Source: JAXFQS01 sp034178815
Lineage (GTDB): Bacteria; Verrucomicrobiota; Kiritimatiellia; RFP12; DVOR01
Reading direction: 5' to 3'
Assembly (NCBI GenBank): GCA_034178815.1
Contig: JAXFQS010000036.1
Coordinates: forward strand, 1 to 17,679
Length of the DNA: 17,679 bases
In this document: positions 1-8,035 of the stretch, piece after piece
How the letters are laid out: each line of letters begins with the position of its first letter
Numbering within the stretch: the stretch's first letter is position 1
Translations under genes and position numbers: made by a program
Notes under the pieces: model-generated
The model's database searches: none
What the model was told of the DNA's origin: nothing
What the model saw: the letters and a program-made list of their open reading frames with translations, nothing else

Positions 1-1
1 T

Positions 2-415
2 CTGCAGACTTCGGCGATTGACATCGAAGGGGCTCCGCAGAGTTTTTCGACGCGTGTGACGGTTTTGGCTCCGCCGAATATCGCGGTTCAGTCGATTCAA
101 CCGTTGACGCTCTCGGCGGTGGTGACGATTTCCACAGAGAACATTTTCCGCGAGGTTTCGCACATTCCGGTTCGCGTGGTCCAACCGGCTTCTGGTCCGC
201 GTTTGGCGGCAACGCCCTCGTTCGTCACGGTGCGCCTGACGGGACAGGGCGAAGTGATTGAGCGGCTGGGCAGCGAGGCGATTGCGGTCTATGCGGAACT
301 GGATCAGACGAACACTTCGGTCAGGGTGTGGACGCCTGGCGAGCTGAAGTTGGATCGGGCAGAAGTCATCCCCTCGCAAGTAGTCCTTTCGCCGGAGGCT
401 CCGCATGAGCAGTAG
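2..415 (+). CDS. YbbR/CdaR-like domain protein, C-terminal fragment (5' end outside window)
   Basis: The reading frame is already open at base 2 and runs to TAG at 413-415, so only the last 137 codons are visible and the true start lies upstream. The fragment is rich in beta-strand-like alternating residues. It carries the pattern of YbbR repeats: a strand containing DIEG, then FSTRVTVLAPPNI, then a second repeat with IPVRVV, FVTVRLTG and IAVYAELD. YbbR proteins (CdaR in Bacillus) are extracytoplasmic modulators of the membrane diadenylate cyclase CdaA, so a cdaA gene may lie just upstream; that is an inference. The stop codon overlaps the start of ftsK by 11 nt, suggesting co-transcription and translational coupling. 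The N-terminal membrane anchor cannot be checked here. Recognition rests on repeat pattern rather than a catalytic motif, so the family call is moderately sure and the partner is not. Confidence 0.72.
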   Translation: MQTSAIDIEGAPQSFSTRVTVLAPPNIAVQSIQPLTLSAVVTISTENIFREVSHIPVRVVQPASGPRLAATPSFVTVRLTGQGEVIERLGSEAIAVYAELDQTNTSVRVWTPGELKLDRAEVIPSQVVLSPEAPHEQ

Positions 416-2966
416 AGAGTCGCAACAGTCGCAGGTTTCTCCGGATTCTCAGCCATTCAGGCGGCTAGTTGGAGGGAGCATCGCGCTCCTGATGGTCTTC
501 CCGATTCTGGCGCTGCTGACATACGATTGGCGGGATATTCCCCAACTTTGTTCGCCTGCGAATAATCCGCCGCACAACGCCATCGGGCTGGTCGGGGCGT
601 GGCTGACTTTCTACGGGTACAGCCTGCTGGGGATTGGCTATTGGTTGCTGCCGCTGGCGGTTTTGGGACATTCGATTCTTCAGGCCTGCGGGCGGATGCA
701 GTCGGCGAGCAAGCGGATTTTCTTGCTGGCGGGAATCCAGATTGTGGTTTCCTCGCTGATTCAACTCCGGGCCGAACTGTTTCGACCCTTGCTGGCGAAT
801 CTCAACCTCCTGCCCAACGCCGGCGGCGCGGTCGGGTATTGGTTGGTGACCTGCGCACTCGAACGGCTCATCAGCCCGGTCGGAACGGCGATTCTGCTCG
901 TCATCCTGCTTGCCGTCTTGCTGCTTCTCTTGGTTGGCGTGCGCACAGCGGTGGCGCTACTTGTCCGCGGCGTGGGGGCTGTCGGTTCCGCCTTCGAGAC
1001 CTATCGCGAATCCCGCCGGAAGCGTCTCGAAGAGACCCTGCCGCGCGAAGCCTCCGCCGCGCAACTTGAGCGAATTCGGGCCGCGCAGGAGGAGGCCCGC
1101 CAGGCTCGGGCGGACGAACGCGCGACCTCTGCCCTCGCGCGCTCCCCAAAAGAACTCCAGAAGCAGCGCGAGACCAATTTGCGCCGCAAGCAGGAGGAGT
1201 CCGCCAAAGCCCTGCGTCGTCAGCGCGAGGCGCAACGGCAACCGGTCGATACCAACCCCCAGGAGCCGGAGGAGGCAACCTCAGCCCCCCCAACCTGCCA
1301 ACCTCCCGATCAAGAGGTTGCCACCAACGCCCCCTATCCATTGCCACCTCTCGACCTGCTCGATCCGCCCTCATCCGACCAGGCTGAAGCCGGAGATGTT
1401 GACCTCATCAAGACTGCCGTCGTCGACTGCCTAGCCGAGTTCAAAATCGATGTCCAGGTCACCAATGTGGTCAGCGGGCCCGTGGTCACCCAGTTCGAAC
1501 TCTTGCCCAGCCGCGGCGTGCCAGTCAACGCCATCAGTGGCAAATCCAAAGACCTGATGATGCGCCTCGCCGCCAAGAGCCTCCGCATTCAGGCGCCAAT
1601 CCCAGGCAAAGGAGTTGTAGGCCTCGAAATCCCCAACGCAGTCGCCAAAACCGTCACCGAGCGCGAAATCCTCGAAGGCAAAACTTGGCAGGAAGCCACC
1701 CGCAAATTCCGTATCCCAATGTCCATCGGCAAGGACGCGGAAGGCAAAGACCTCGTCGCCGACCTCGCCGATATGCCGCACCTCCTCGTGGCAGGAACAA
1801 CAGGCTCCGGCAAGAGCGTCTGCGTCAACTCCATCATCGTCGGACTGCTTATGTCCCGCCGCCCCGAAGAGGTGCGGTTCATCATGATTGACCCCAAACG
1901 AGTCGAGTTCGCCCCCTACGACAACCTCCCCCACCTGCTCGTCCCCGTCATCACCGACATCCGCAAGGTCGCCTTCGGACTCCAATGGGCCGTCGTCGAG
2001 ATGGAACGCCGCTATCGCATCCTCGAAGACGCCCGCTGCAGAAGCATCGTCGAATACAACCGCTGCCACCAGACAGTCCTTCCCCTCGACCAGGAGATGG
2101 CCGAGCGCGACACCAAACCCATGCCCTACATCGTCGTCGTCGTCGACGAAGTGGCAGAGATTATGAATGCCGACAAACAGACCGCCAAACATGCGGAAAA
2201 CTGCATCGCCCGCTTGACCGCCAAGTCCCGCGCCGTAGGCATCCACCTCATCCTCGCAACCCAGCGCCCCTCCACCGATGTGATAACCGGACAGATCAAA
2301 GGCAACATTGCCGGCCGCATCGCGCTTAAAGTCTCTTCTGGAACAGATAGCCGAATCATCCTCGACGACCTTGGCGCCGAAACCCTCATTGGGCGCGGAG
2401 ATATGCTCTTCAAAAATCCCAAGGTTTCCCACCTCGTTCGGGCACAATCCGCCTTCATGCGCGACGAGGAATTGGCCCGGGTAATAGCCTACATCAAGGA
2501 ACATTGTCCGACTAGTTTCGACGAAGATCTGCGCAGGCGCCTGGCCAGTATCAAGGAAGCAGACCCGAACGAGGAACTCGAGCAATTCGGCGGCGGTGGG
2601 GAAGAAACGCCACCGGAAGGTGCCATTCCCGCCCCCGAAGGAGTGGCAACCTCCGGCCCCGAGGACAACCCGCTTTACGCTCAAGCGATTGAAGTCTTAC
2701 GGCGGACGAGGAGGGCATCGACCTCTTCGCTTCAGCGCAATTTGAAGATCGGGTACAATACAGCTGCGAATCTGATGGATATGTTGGAGGAGAACGGGGT
2801 GGTTGGGCCCTCCAATGGTGCGGCGGCTCGTACAATTCTAGTGGATCTTGACAATTATGCGCCTTCGGGGGTGACTGATTTGGAGTTGCATTCGGACAAT
2901 GAATCGGCTCTTACCGCTGAGCAGGAGGGGGCTCCTGCCGAACCTGCGGAGGGGGCGGAGAAATAG
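405..2966 (+). CDS. ftsK: DNA translocase FtsK/SpoIIIE
   Basis: An 853-residue ATP-driven double-stranded DNA pump that clears and aligns chromosome termini at the division septum. About four hydrophobic segments fall in residues 23-190, consistent with the septal membrane anchor. A highly charged Arg/Glu/Gln linker, probably coiled, covers about 205-285, followed by a Pro/Asp-rich stretch. The alpha/beta motor follows: Walker A GTTGSGKS at 464-471 and Walker B VVVVDE at 577-582, with the conserved LILATQRPSTDVITG segment after it. The gamma winged helix (about 754-815, containing LKIGYNTAANLMDMLEENG) is the KOPS-reading domain, and a short acidic tail of about 35 residues closes the protein. 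The ATG overlaps the end of the upstream gene. Length and domain order are normal for the family. Base composition flips from C-rich to G-rich at synonymous sites near 2690, but the reading frame and motifs are intact. Confidence 0.97.
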   Translation: MSSRESQQSQVSPDSQPFRRLVGGSIALLMVFPILALLTYDWRDIPQLCSPANNPPHNAIGLVGAWLTFYGYSLLGIGYWLLPLAVLGHSILQACGRMQSASKRIFLLAGIQIVVSSLIQLRAELFRPLLANLNLLPNAGGAVGYWLVTCALERLISPVGTAILLVILLAVLLLLLVGVRTAVALLVRGVGAVGSAFETYRESRRKRLEETLPREASAAQLERIRAAQEEARQARADERATSALARSPKELQKQRETNLRRKQEESAKALRRQREAQRQPVDTNPQEPEEATSAPPTCQPPDQEVATNAPYPLPPLDLLDPPSSDQAEAGDVDLIKTAVVDCLAEFKIDVQVTNVVSGPVVTQFELLPSRGVPVNAISGKSKDLMMRLAAKSLRIQAPIPGKGVVGLEIPNAVAKTVTEREILEGKTWQEATRKFRIPMSIGKDAEGKDLVADLADMPHLLVAGTTGSGKSVCVNSIIVGLLMSRRPEEVRFIMIDPKRVEFAPYDNLPHLLVPVITDIRKVAFGLQWAVVEMERRYRILEDARCRSIVEYNRCHQTVLPLDQEMAERDTKPMPYIVVVVDEVAEIMNADKQTAKHAENCIARLTAKSRAVGIHLILATQRPSTDVITGQIKGNIAGRIALKVSSGTDSRIILDDLGAETLIGRGDMLFKNPKVSHLVRAQSAFMRDEELARVIAYIKEHCPTSFDEDLRRRLASIKEADPNEELEQFGGGGEETPPEGAIPAPEGVATSGPEDNPLYAQAIEVLRRTRRASTSSLQRNLKIGYNTAANLMDMLEENGVVGPSNGAAARTILVDLDNYAPSGVTDLELHSDNESALTAEQEGAPAEPAEGAEK

Positions 2967-2995
2967 GTTGCTCTTGGTTTGGTCTGTACGCGAAC

Positions 2996-3002
2996 AAGGA
3001 GG
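2996..3002 (+). promoter_or_regulatory. Shine-Dalgarno site of the RodZ-like gene
   Basis: AAGGAGG lies 6 nt before the ATG at 3009. It fixes this start and shows the gene is translated independently of ftsK, whose stop is 42 nt upstream. Confidence 0.8.
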
Positions 3003-3008
3003 TAGGAG

Positions 3009-4004
3009 ATGGCTTTAGGTCGGATTTTGCGTGAGAACCGTTTGGCCCGTGGGATGACAGCCAGTCAGGTTGCGGCGAATATCAATTTGACGGAGGGGAT
3101 TGTCGAGAGTCTGGAGAATGAGGACTTTAGGAAGATTGCGGCGCCTATCTACGGGCGGGGCTTTATCCGCCTTTACGCGGAGTTGCTGGAGTTGGATCCT
3201 GCGCCCTTGCTGAAGGATTATGCGGAATTGATCCGGTGCAAGCCGATTGCGCCGCTTCCCAAGCGTGTGTCAAAGCCGTTGTTGCCGCCGAAGCCGGAGC
3301 AGAGTCCGGTAGAAAGGGGTTCCGAGGTTGCCACGGTTTCGGCGCCTGAGGTGGTTGCACCGGTAGGAGATGTTGCGCCTGAAAAGGTCGAGCAGCCGGT
3401 TGCATCCGAGGCGGAGGCCGAGGATGTTTTGGAGTTGAAGGGTGGCGAGTTGCCCCCCGAACCGTTGCCGTCCGAGCAATCGTCTGCCGACGAGAGTCAG
3501 CGGGTTTCTCGCGATCAGTCGCCTCCGATTCCTGTCCGGCGCGGGCTGTCCCGGGCGGAGTTGTTTACGCGGGACAAGACGAAGCCTCTTTTCTCGGCGT
3601 ATACGCCGCTTGAGGAGCGTCCGAGCGTTGCAACGGAGTCGAAGGAGGGGCGTGCGCGTGGTGTTTCGATGTGGTCGCGGGCGTCGGAATGGCGCCAGTC
3701 GGCGCTGGGTGGTTGCCGCAAGATTGTCGCGATTGGGCTAGCGTGCGGGCAGAGGCTGGTCGACAGTCTGAAGGGGCGCCTGTCGCCTATGCAGTGGCGC
3801 GGGGTGCAGATTGCTGCGGGGCTGGTCGGTCTGGTCGTTGCGGTGCTGTTTCTTCGGGCATTGCTTCCGTCTCCCGAGGCTGCTCCTAATCCGGATGCGG
3901 ACGATGAGATTGTCGATATCCCTGCCGAACCGGAGGTGTCGGATGGGTTGGCCGGAGTGCCAGAGGTATCTGTCCCGGTATTGCCTCCCGCCTACATCGA
4001 TTGA
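3009..4004 (+). CDS. RodZ-like membrane protein with N-terminal helix-turn-helix
   Basis: A 331-residue protein. Residues 1-75 match the RodZ-type HTH (HTH_25): LGRILRENRLARGMTASQVA, then the IYGRGFIRLYAELL helix that in RodZ contacts MreB. A long, low-complexity Pro/Glu/Ala/Val cytoplasmic linker runs from about 80 to 260. One transmembrane segment (about 265-287, GVQIAAGLVGLVVAVLFLRA) is followed by only about 44 acidic, Pro/Val-rich periplasmic residues. The family normally ties the MreB cytoskeleton to the cell-wall elongation machinery. Here the folded periplasmic domain typical of longer RodZ proteins (DUF4115) is missing, so a reduced or lineage-specific RodZ is likely. It follows ftsK by 42 nt on the same strand, which fits a cell-shape/division block. 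I would not assign the symbol rodZ without a tree. Confidence 0.8.
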   Translation: MALGRILRENRLARGMTASQVAANINLTEGIVESLENEDFRKIAAPIYGRGFIRLYAELLELDPAPLLKDYAELIRCKPIAPLPKRVSKPLLPPKPEQSPVERGSEVATVSAPEVVAPVGDVAPEKVEQPVASEAEAEDVLELKGGELPPEPLPSEQSSADESQRVSRDQSPPIPVRRGLSRAELFTRDKTKPLFSAYTPLEERPSVATESKEGRARGVSMWSRASEWRQSALGGCRKIVAIGLACGQRLVDSLKGRLSPMQWRGVQIAAGLVGLVVAVLFLRALLPSPEAAPNPDADDEIVDIPAEPEVSDGLAGVPEVSVPVLPPAYID

Positions 4005-4077
4005 CCTTTGATGCATTTCTCGGGGCAACTTTGGTTGCAACCTGTTGAGGTGTGCGGTAGACTGCAGTTGGGGGCAC

Positions 4078-4112
4078 AGGTTGCTATCTGCCTGGGGCGT
4101 GGATAGCAACCT
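4078..4112. repeat. 11-bp inverted repeat in a convergent intergenic region
   Basis: AGGTTGCTATC (4078-4088) and GATAGCAACCT (4102-4112) are exact reverse complements around a 13-nt loop. The dyad lies between the RodZ-like gene (ends 4004) and the RluA-family gene (ends 4133 on the other strand), where a bidirectional terminator would be expected. Neither strand has a T-run after the stem, so it is not a canonical intrinsic terminator. A second self-complementary decamer, GGTTGCAACC, lies at 4032-4041 and shares the GGTTGC/GCAACC core. Confidence 0.6.
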
Positions 4113-4132
4113 TGGGGGGAAGGTGGAGGACT

Positions 4133-5062
4133 TCAATCGCGGGCGTGGAAGAGCCCGGCAATGTCGGCAGGAAGGGGGGATTCGTAGCGGCAGGTTTCGC
4201 CGCGTCGCCGCAAGGTGAGGGTGGCGGCATGGAGGGCTTGCCGCTTGATGCGGAGGTGAAGGATGTCGTCGGGGGTGAGTTGCCCCTTGGCGAACCGGAG
4301 GTAGATGGTTTCGTCGACACCGTAGAGTTTGTCGCCGACCAAAGGGAATCCGCAGGCCAAGAGCGTTGCGCGTATCTGATGAAGTTTCCCGCCGACGGGG
4401 TGGATGTCAAGCAGGGTCAACTCGGGCGCGTTGCGGTGCACGAGGGGGGTAAAATCGGTGATGACTGGGCCGTTGGAATCGAAACGGAACTCCTGTTTTT
4501 TTCGGACCTCCGAATGGGCTTGAAGGAGCGTGCCGCGGGCCGTTTGCGCGGAGGGGACTGCGCCTTCGACCGCGGCTAGGTAGTGTTTTTCGACGCGCTG
4601 CGCGGCAAACTCGCGCCTCAAGTCTTTGCAGGCTTTCGCCGTCTTGGCGACCAGGACGATGCCCGAGGTTTCGCGGTCGAGGCGGTTGACGAATTGGGGG
4701 GCTGCGATACCCTTGTGCTTGAGTAAAGCCCAGAGGGTGTGATTGAAGAATCGCCCCGCCGGATGGCAAGGCAGATTGCCCGGCTTGTCGATGACCAAAA
4801 CTTCCTCGTCTTCGTGGAGGATTCGGCAATGCCAGTCGACTTCGGGTTCGGGCAGGAGCGGAGGATGAAAGAGAAGGGTGTCGCCGCAGCGTTCAAGCTG
4901 CTTCTCGGCTAGCGCCTGAGCCCATTCTTCCGCTGTCCGGTAGGTGAATCGCTCCGAGACCAGTTCCAGAACCGCTCTGTTCGAATGGCACCCGGGCGGC
5001 AAAGAAATGCGGCAAATCCGCTCAAAGCGGGGCTCGTCGCCCTTGGCAAGGGAAAGATCCAC
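4133..5062 (-). CDS. RNA pseudouridine synthase, RluA family
   Basis: A 309-residue enzyme expected to convert specific uridines of rRNA or tRNA to pseudouridine. The catalytic motif is NRLDRETSG at 126-134, with Asp129 as the nucleophile; the usual first His is Asn here. Family signatures before it are VLVIDKPGNLPCHP (88-101), and after it the YLAAVEG strand, then GGKLHQIRATLLACGFPLVGD with the conserved HQIR near the C-terminus. Residues about 30-70 could be a weak S4-like RNA-binding region. Which subtype (RluA, RluC, RluD or TruC) and which target base cannot be told from this. The start is GTG at 5062, 10 nt after the rnfE stop and without a clear Shine-Dalgarno, so it is probably coupled to rnfE translation. 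The GTG is the upstream-most plausible start; internal starts are possible. Confidence 0.9.
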   Translation of the reverse strand: MDLSLAKGDEPRFERICRISLPPGCHSNRAVLELVSERFTYRTAEEWAQALAEKQLERCGDTLLFHPPLLPEPEVDWHCRILHEDEEVLVIDKPGNLPCHPAGRFFNHTLWALLKHKGIAAPQFVNRLDRETSGIVLVAKTAKACKDLRREFAAQRVEKHYLAAVEGAVPSAQTARGTLLQAHSEVRKKQEFRFDSNGPVITDFTPLVHRNAPELTLLDIHPVGGKLHQIRATLLACGFPLVGDKLYGVDETIYLRFAKGQLTPDDILHLRIKRQALHAATLTLRRRGETCRYESPLPADIAGLFHARD

Positions 5063-5072
5063 TGATGGCGGG

Positions 5073-5750
5073 TCAGCGGGAGGTTAGGTCGCAGAGTGTG
5101 CAGTGCCGGCAGTCGAAGGTTGGGGGCAGAGGGGCGGGCTTCCCTTTGCGCTGGGCAATCTTCGCTTCAAGTGCGTTCACGACCGCCAGGATGAGCCCCA
5201 GCATGATGAATCCGCCTGCCGGAAGAATGAAGAGCAAGATCGGTTTCGTAGGCGCTTCCCAGGCGATTGAGCCCCATAAAGTCAGCGTTCCGTTCCCGAG
5301 CAATTCCCGCAGTCCGGCCACGATTCCGAGCGCCAGAGTGAAACCGATCCCCATCCCGATAGCATCGGCCAGACTCTCTAGGGGCGCGTGTTTCGCGGCA
5401 AAGGCTTCCGCGCGACCTAGGATGATGCAGTTGACCACAATCAGCGGAATGAAGATGCCAAGGCTTTCTGCCAAAGCTGGCAAATAGGCCTGGAGAAGCA
5501 AATCTGCCACGGTGACGAATGTCGCTATCAGGACGATGTAGCAGGGAATCCGAACTGCCGCGGGAATCCACCGCCGCAACAGCGAGACGGTTGTGTTCGA
5601 GCCCATCAGCACGAAGGTCGCCGCTGCTCCCATTCCCAACGCATTCTCCAGAGAGGTCGTGACCGCCAGTGTCGGGCACATTCCAAGGACAAGGCGGAAG
5701 ATGGGATTCTCCCGGACAATGCCTTTGGTCAATTCAGAGAAAAAACGCAT
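5073..5750 (-). CDS. rnfE: Rnf electron transport complex subunit RnfE/RsxE
   Basis: A 225-residue integral membrane protein of the Rnf complex, which couples ferredoxin:NAD electron transfer to ion pumping (in some bacteria it is RsxE, which reduces SoxR). About six hydrophobic segments are visible. The two conserved membrane cysteines of the NqrD/RnfE family are present: Cys25 in GMCPTLAVTTS and Cys108 in VNCIILGRAEAFA. Together with RnfA they bind the buried [2Fe-2S] cluster. The ATG at 5750 is chosen because AGGAGG lies 4 nt upstream and the family's N-terminal FxxxTKGIxxENP begins there; upstream in-frame codons to 5849 look non-coding. Unusually, residues 214-220 carry a CRHCTLC tail. 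No other rnf gene is in the window, so the rest of the complex must be encoded elsewhere. It has its own promoter and is followed by the RluA-family gene. Confidence 0.93.
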   Translation of the reverse strand: MRFFSELTKGIVRENPIFRLVLGMCPTLAVTTSLENALGMGAAATFVLMGSNTTVSLLRRWIPAAVRIPCYIVLIATFVTVADLLLQAYLPALAESLGIFIPLIVVNCIILGRAEAFAAKHAPLESLADAIGMGIGFTLALGIVAGLRELLGNGTLTLWGSIAWEAPTKPILLFILPAGGFIMLGLILAVVNALEAKIAQRKGKPAPLPPTFDCRHCTLCDLTSR

Positions 5751-5754
5751 AGTA

Positions 5755-5760
5755 CCTCCT
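5755..5760 (-). promoter_or_regulatory. Shine-Dalgarno site that decides the rnfE start
   Basis: On the minus strand AGGAGG is followed by TACT and then the ATG at 5750. This sets the start at 5750 rather than at the longer upstream in-frame start at 5849. Confidence 0.85.
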
Positions 5761-5778
5761 TGGTCGTTGAAGGCTAGG

Positions 5779-5807
5779 ATTCTAGCAGAATCGAATGAAT
5801 GTCGCAA
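5779..5807 (-). promoter_or_regulatory. Sigma-70-like promoter of rnfE
   Basis: On the minus strand, TTGCGA (plus coordinates 5802-5807), a 17-nt spacer and TAGAAT (5779-5784) match -35 and -10 boxes at ideal spacing. The predicted start point is near 5772, giving a leader of about 22 nt before the rnfE ATG. The -10 box lies inside small dyads: GATTCT/AGAATC at 5778-5792 and GCTAG/CTAGC at 5773-5786. These could be a repressor site. It follows the recD2 stop by about 55-80 nt, so rnfE and the RluA-family gene can be expressed separately from the recD2 operon. Predicted by eye only. Confidence 0.55.
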
Positions 5808-5860
5808 ACCAATAGTCGCATAGGATTGGGGTAAAAACAAAGGTGGCAAACGGTTTCAGG

Positions 5861-8035
5861 TCAAGATTGGCCTCGCGCCAGGAGATTGATTAGCCTTGGG
5901 CAGAGTGTCGTCCGCCTCTGGCGCGTGTCGTTATTGCGGAGTGCCAGTTGAAGGGCGTAGGCCTTGGCAATCAGGACGACCAGTTTTCGTCCCCGGGTTA
6001 CGGCCGTGTAGAGGAGATTCCGCTGGAGTAGCTTGAAGTGCTGTGTGTGCAGAATCACAATGGCCACGGGGTACTCCGAGCCCTGCGACTTGTGTATGGT
6101 GCAGGCGTATGCTAGGGCCAGTTCGTCGAGCGAATCTTGGCTATAGGTGACCATCCGGCCGTCAAAGTCCACGCACAAAGTCCGGTCGGTCTCGTCCGCG
6201 GCGGCAATGTACCCGATGTCCCCGTTGAAGACATCCCGCTCCGCGTCATTACGGATTTGCATGACCCGGTCACCAACCCGAAAGGCCAACTCGCCCCGCT
6301 TGAGCGAATCGCCCGTCGGATTGAGCAGCGCCTGCATCTGGATGTTGATGTTCATCGCCCCGAGGGAGTTCAGGTTCATCGGCGTGAGAATCTGCACATC
6401 GTGGCGCGGATCAAACCCGAACTTCGCCGGAATTCGCTGAGTCACCAGCTGACGGAGCATCTGGAGAATTCGATCCGGATCTTCTGCATCGACATAGAAA
6501 AAGTCGGCATCTGCCGCGCCCAATTCAAGCGACTCGCCGCGGTTGATGTGGTGCGCGTTCCGGACGATGTAGCCGCTTTGATCCTGCCGGAAGACGCGCT
6601 CCAGTCGGCAACAGGGAATGCGCCCGGAGGCAATCAAATCGCGTAGGACATTTCCTGGACCGACGCTGGGAAGCTGGTCGCAGTCTCCCACCAGAATCAG
6701 AACGGCTTCAGAGGGAATTGCCTGCAGCAGACTGTTCGTCAGGCGAATGTCGAGCATCGAGACTTCGTCCAGAATGAAGCAATCCCCCTCAAGTGGATTG
6801 GTACAGTCGTGCACGAACCCCTGACCGTTTGGCTGGTACTTGAGCAGGCGATGAATAGTGCTGGCCGGAAGACCCGTCGACTCCGAAAGGCGCTTGGCGG
6901 CGCGACCCGTTGGAGAAGCCAGACAGATTGAGAGGTGCTTTGCCGAGAAGACATCTGTAATAGCCTTGACTACGGTCGTCTTGCCGACACCAGGGCCGCC
7001 GGTTATGATGGTCACCTTGCTGGAGATGGCCGTCAGCAATGCCTTGCGTTGGTCGGGACCGAATGTGATCCTGCCCTGCTTTTCGGCCCATTCGACGGCG
7101 CGCTCCGCTTGAACTGGCTCGAAGGAGGCCTGCGTCTTCAACAGAAGAGTCAGCCTGTCGGCAACATTGCGTTCGGCGAAGAAGATGTCTTTTCGGTAGA
7201 TGCGGTCTTCCTCTTGAATCAGACGGCCGGAGTCAACCTCGTGACGCAAAGCTTCCTGCAAACGCTCGACGGGAATGTCCAAGAGCGACTGAGCTTCCAG
7301 CAATAGCGACGCCACGGGGGAAAAGCAGTTCCCGTTCTCGTCCTCTTCATAATGCAGTACATGGTGCAGCCCGGCCCTCGCCCGGAGTTCCGAATCCCTC
7401 GCGAAGCCGAGGTTTAAGGCAATCTTGTCGGCCGTCTCGAACCCAATGCCCCAAACATCGCGCGCCAGCCGGTAAGGGTTCTGCTTGACGACCGCCACGG
7501 CATCAGCCCCGTATCGGCGGTAGATTCGGGCGGCCTTGCCGATACTGATACCGTAGGATTGGAGGAAGATCATGATATTTCGGACTGCGGACTGTTCAAT
7601 CCACGAGTCCCGGATCTTCTTGCGTTTGGCTTCGCCGATGCCGTCTATTTCTTTCAGCCGCTCGGATTGGCTGTCGAGCACTTCGAGGGTTTGGAGGCCG
7701 AAGTGGGATACGATCCTTTCCGCCGTCACCTTGCCAATCCCCCGAATCATGCCGCTGGCGAGAAAGAGGCGGATTCCCTCCAGTGAAGTCGGTGTGATGC
7801 AGGTTATCTTCTGGGCCTTGAACTGTCTGCCGTGGGTGGTATCGTAGACCCATTCGCCCTCGGCCCGAATCTCTTCTCCCGCCCAGATGGAGAGTACATT
7901 TCCTACGAGCGGGACCAAAGGTTTCTGGATGAGATGGTCATTGTCCGAGGGGCGCACTTTACAGACGGTGAAGCCGTTTTCATCATTGTGGAAGGTGATG
8001 ATTTCAACGGTTCCGGTGAGGACTTCAGTTGCCAT
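5861..8035 (-). CDS. recD2: RecD2-type ATP-dependent 5'-3' DNA helicase
   Basis: A 724-residue superfamily 1B helicase of the RecD2/RecD-like class, which acts without RecBC in DNA repair and replication-fork upkeep. The N-terminal OB-like region (1-85, starting VLTGTVEIITFHNDENGF) and helix-hairpin-helix repeats (about 95-210, with EIDGIGEAKRKKI) are the hallmark of RecD2 as opposed to short RecD. Motor motifs: Walker A GGPGVGKTT (346-354), SPTGRAAKRL, Walker B DEVS (423-426), GDCDQLPSVGPG (450-461), FRQ (482-484), and the C-terminal TIHKSQGSEYP (646-656) and YTAVTRGRK (676-684). The ATG at 8035 overlaps the upstream ThiF-like stop by 11 nt; a TTG at 8059 would add eight residues but seems unneeded. 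It is the last gene of the operon led by the PPi-type phosphofructokinase. Confidence 0.95.
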   Translation of the reverse strand: MATEVLTGTVEIITFHNDENGFTVCKVRPSDNDHLIQKPLVPLVGNVLSIWAGEEIRAEGEWVYDTTHGRQFKAQKITCITPTSLEGIRLFLASGMIRGIGKVTAERIVSHFGLQTLEVLDSQSERLKEIDGIGEAKRKKIRDSWIEQSAVRNIMIFLQSYGISIGKAARIYRRYGADAVAVVKQNPYRLARDVWGIGFETADKIALNLGFARDSELRARAGLHHVLHYEEDENGNCFSPVASLLLEAQSLLDIPVERLQEALRHEVDSGRLIQEEDRIYRKDIFFAERNVADRLTLLLKTQASFEPVQAERAVEWAEKQGRITFGPDQRKALLTAISSKVTIITGGPGVGKTTVVKAITDVFSAKHLSICLASPTGRAAKRLSESTGLPASTIHRLLKYQPNGQGFVHDCTNPLEGDCFILDEVSMLDIRLTNSLLQAIPSEAVLILVGDCDQLPSVGPGNVLRDLIASGRIPCCRLERVFRQDQSGYIVRNAHHINRGESLELGAADADFFYVDAEDPDRILQMLRQLVTQRIPAKFGFDPRHDVQILTPMNLNSLGAMNINIQMQALLNPTGDSLKRGELAFRVGDRVMQIRNDAERDVFNGDIGYIAAADETDRTLCVDFDGRMVTYSQDSLDELALAYACTIHKSQGSEYPVAIVILHTQHFKLLQRNLLYTAVTRGRKLVVLIAKAYALQLALRNNDTRQRRTTLCPRLINLLARGQS

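Noticed and set aside
1431..2684. 417-codon minus-strand open frame inside ftsK
   Set aside because: It is antisense to the fully conserved FtsK motor, has no recognisable motif, and its Gly/Asp/Val-rich text is what reversed GC-rich codons give.
5751..5849. Longer N-terminus for RnfE starting at 5849
   Set aside because: The extra 33 residues cover the promoter and Shine-Dalgarno site and do not match the family; the ATG at 5750 does.
5823..5860. T-rich tract after the recD2 stop as an intrinsic terminator
   Set aside because: There is no convincing stem before the T-rich stretch on the minus strand.
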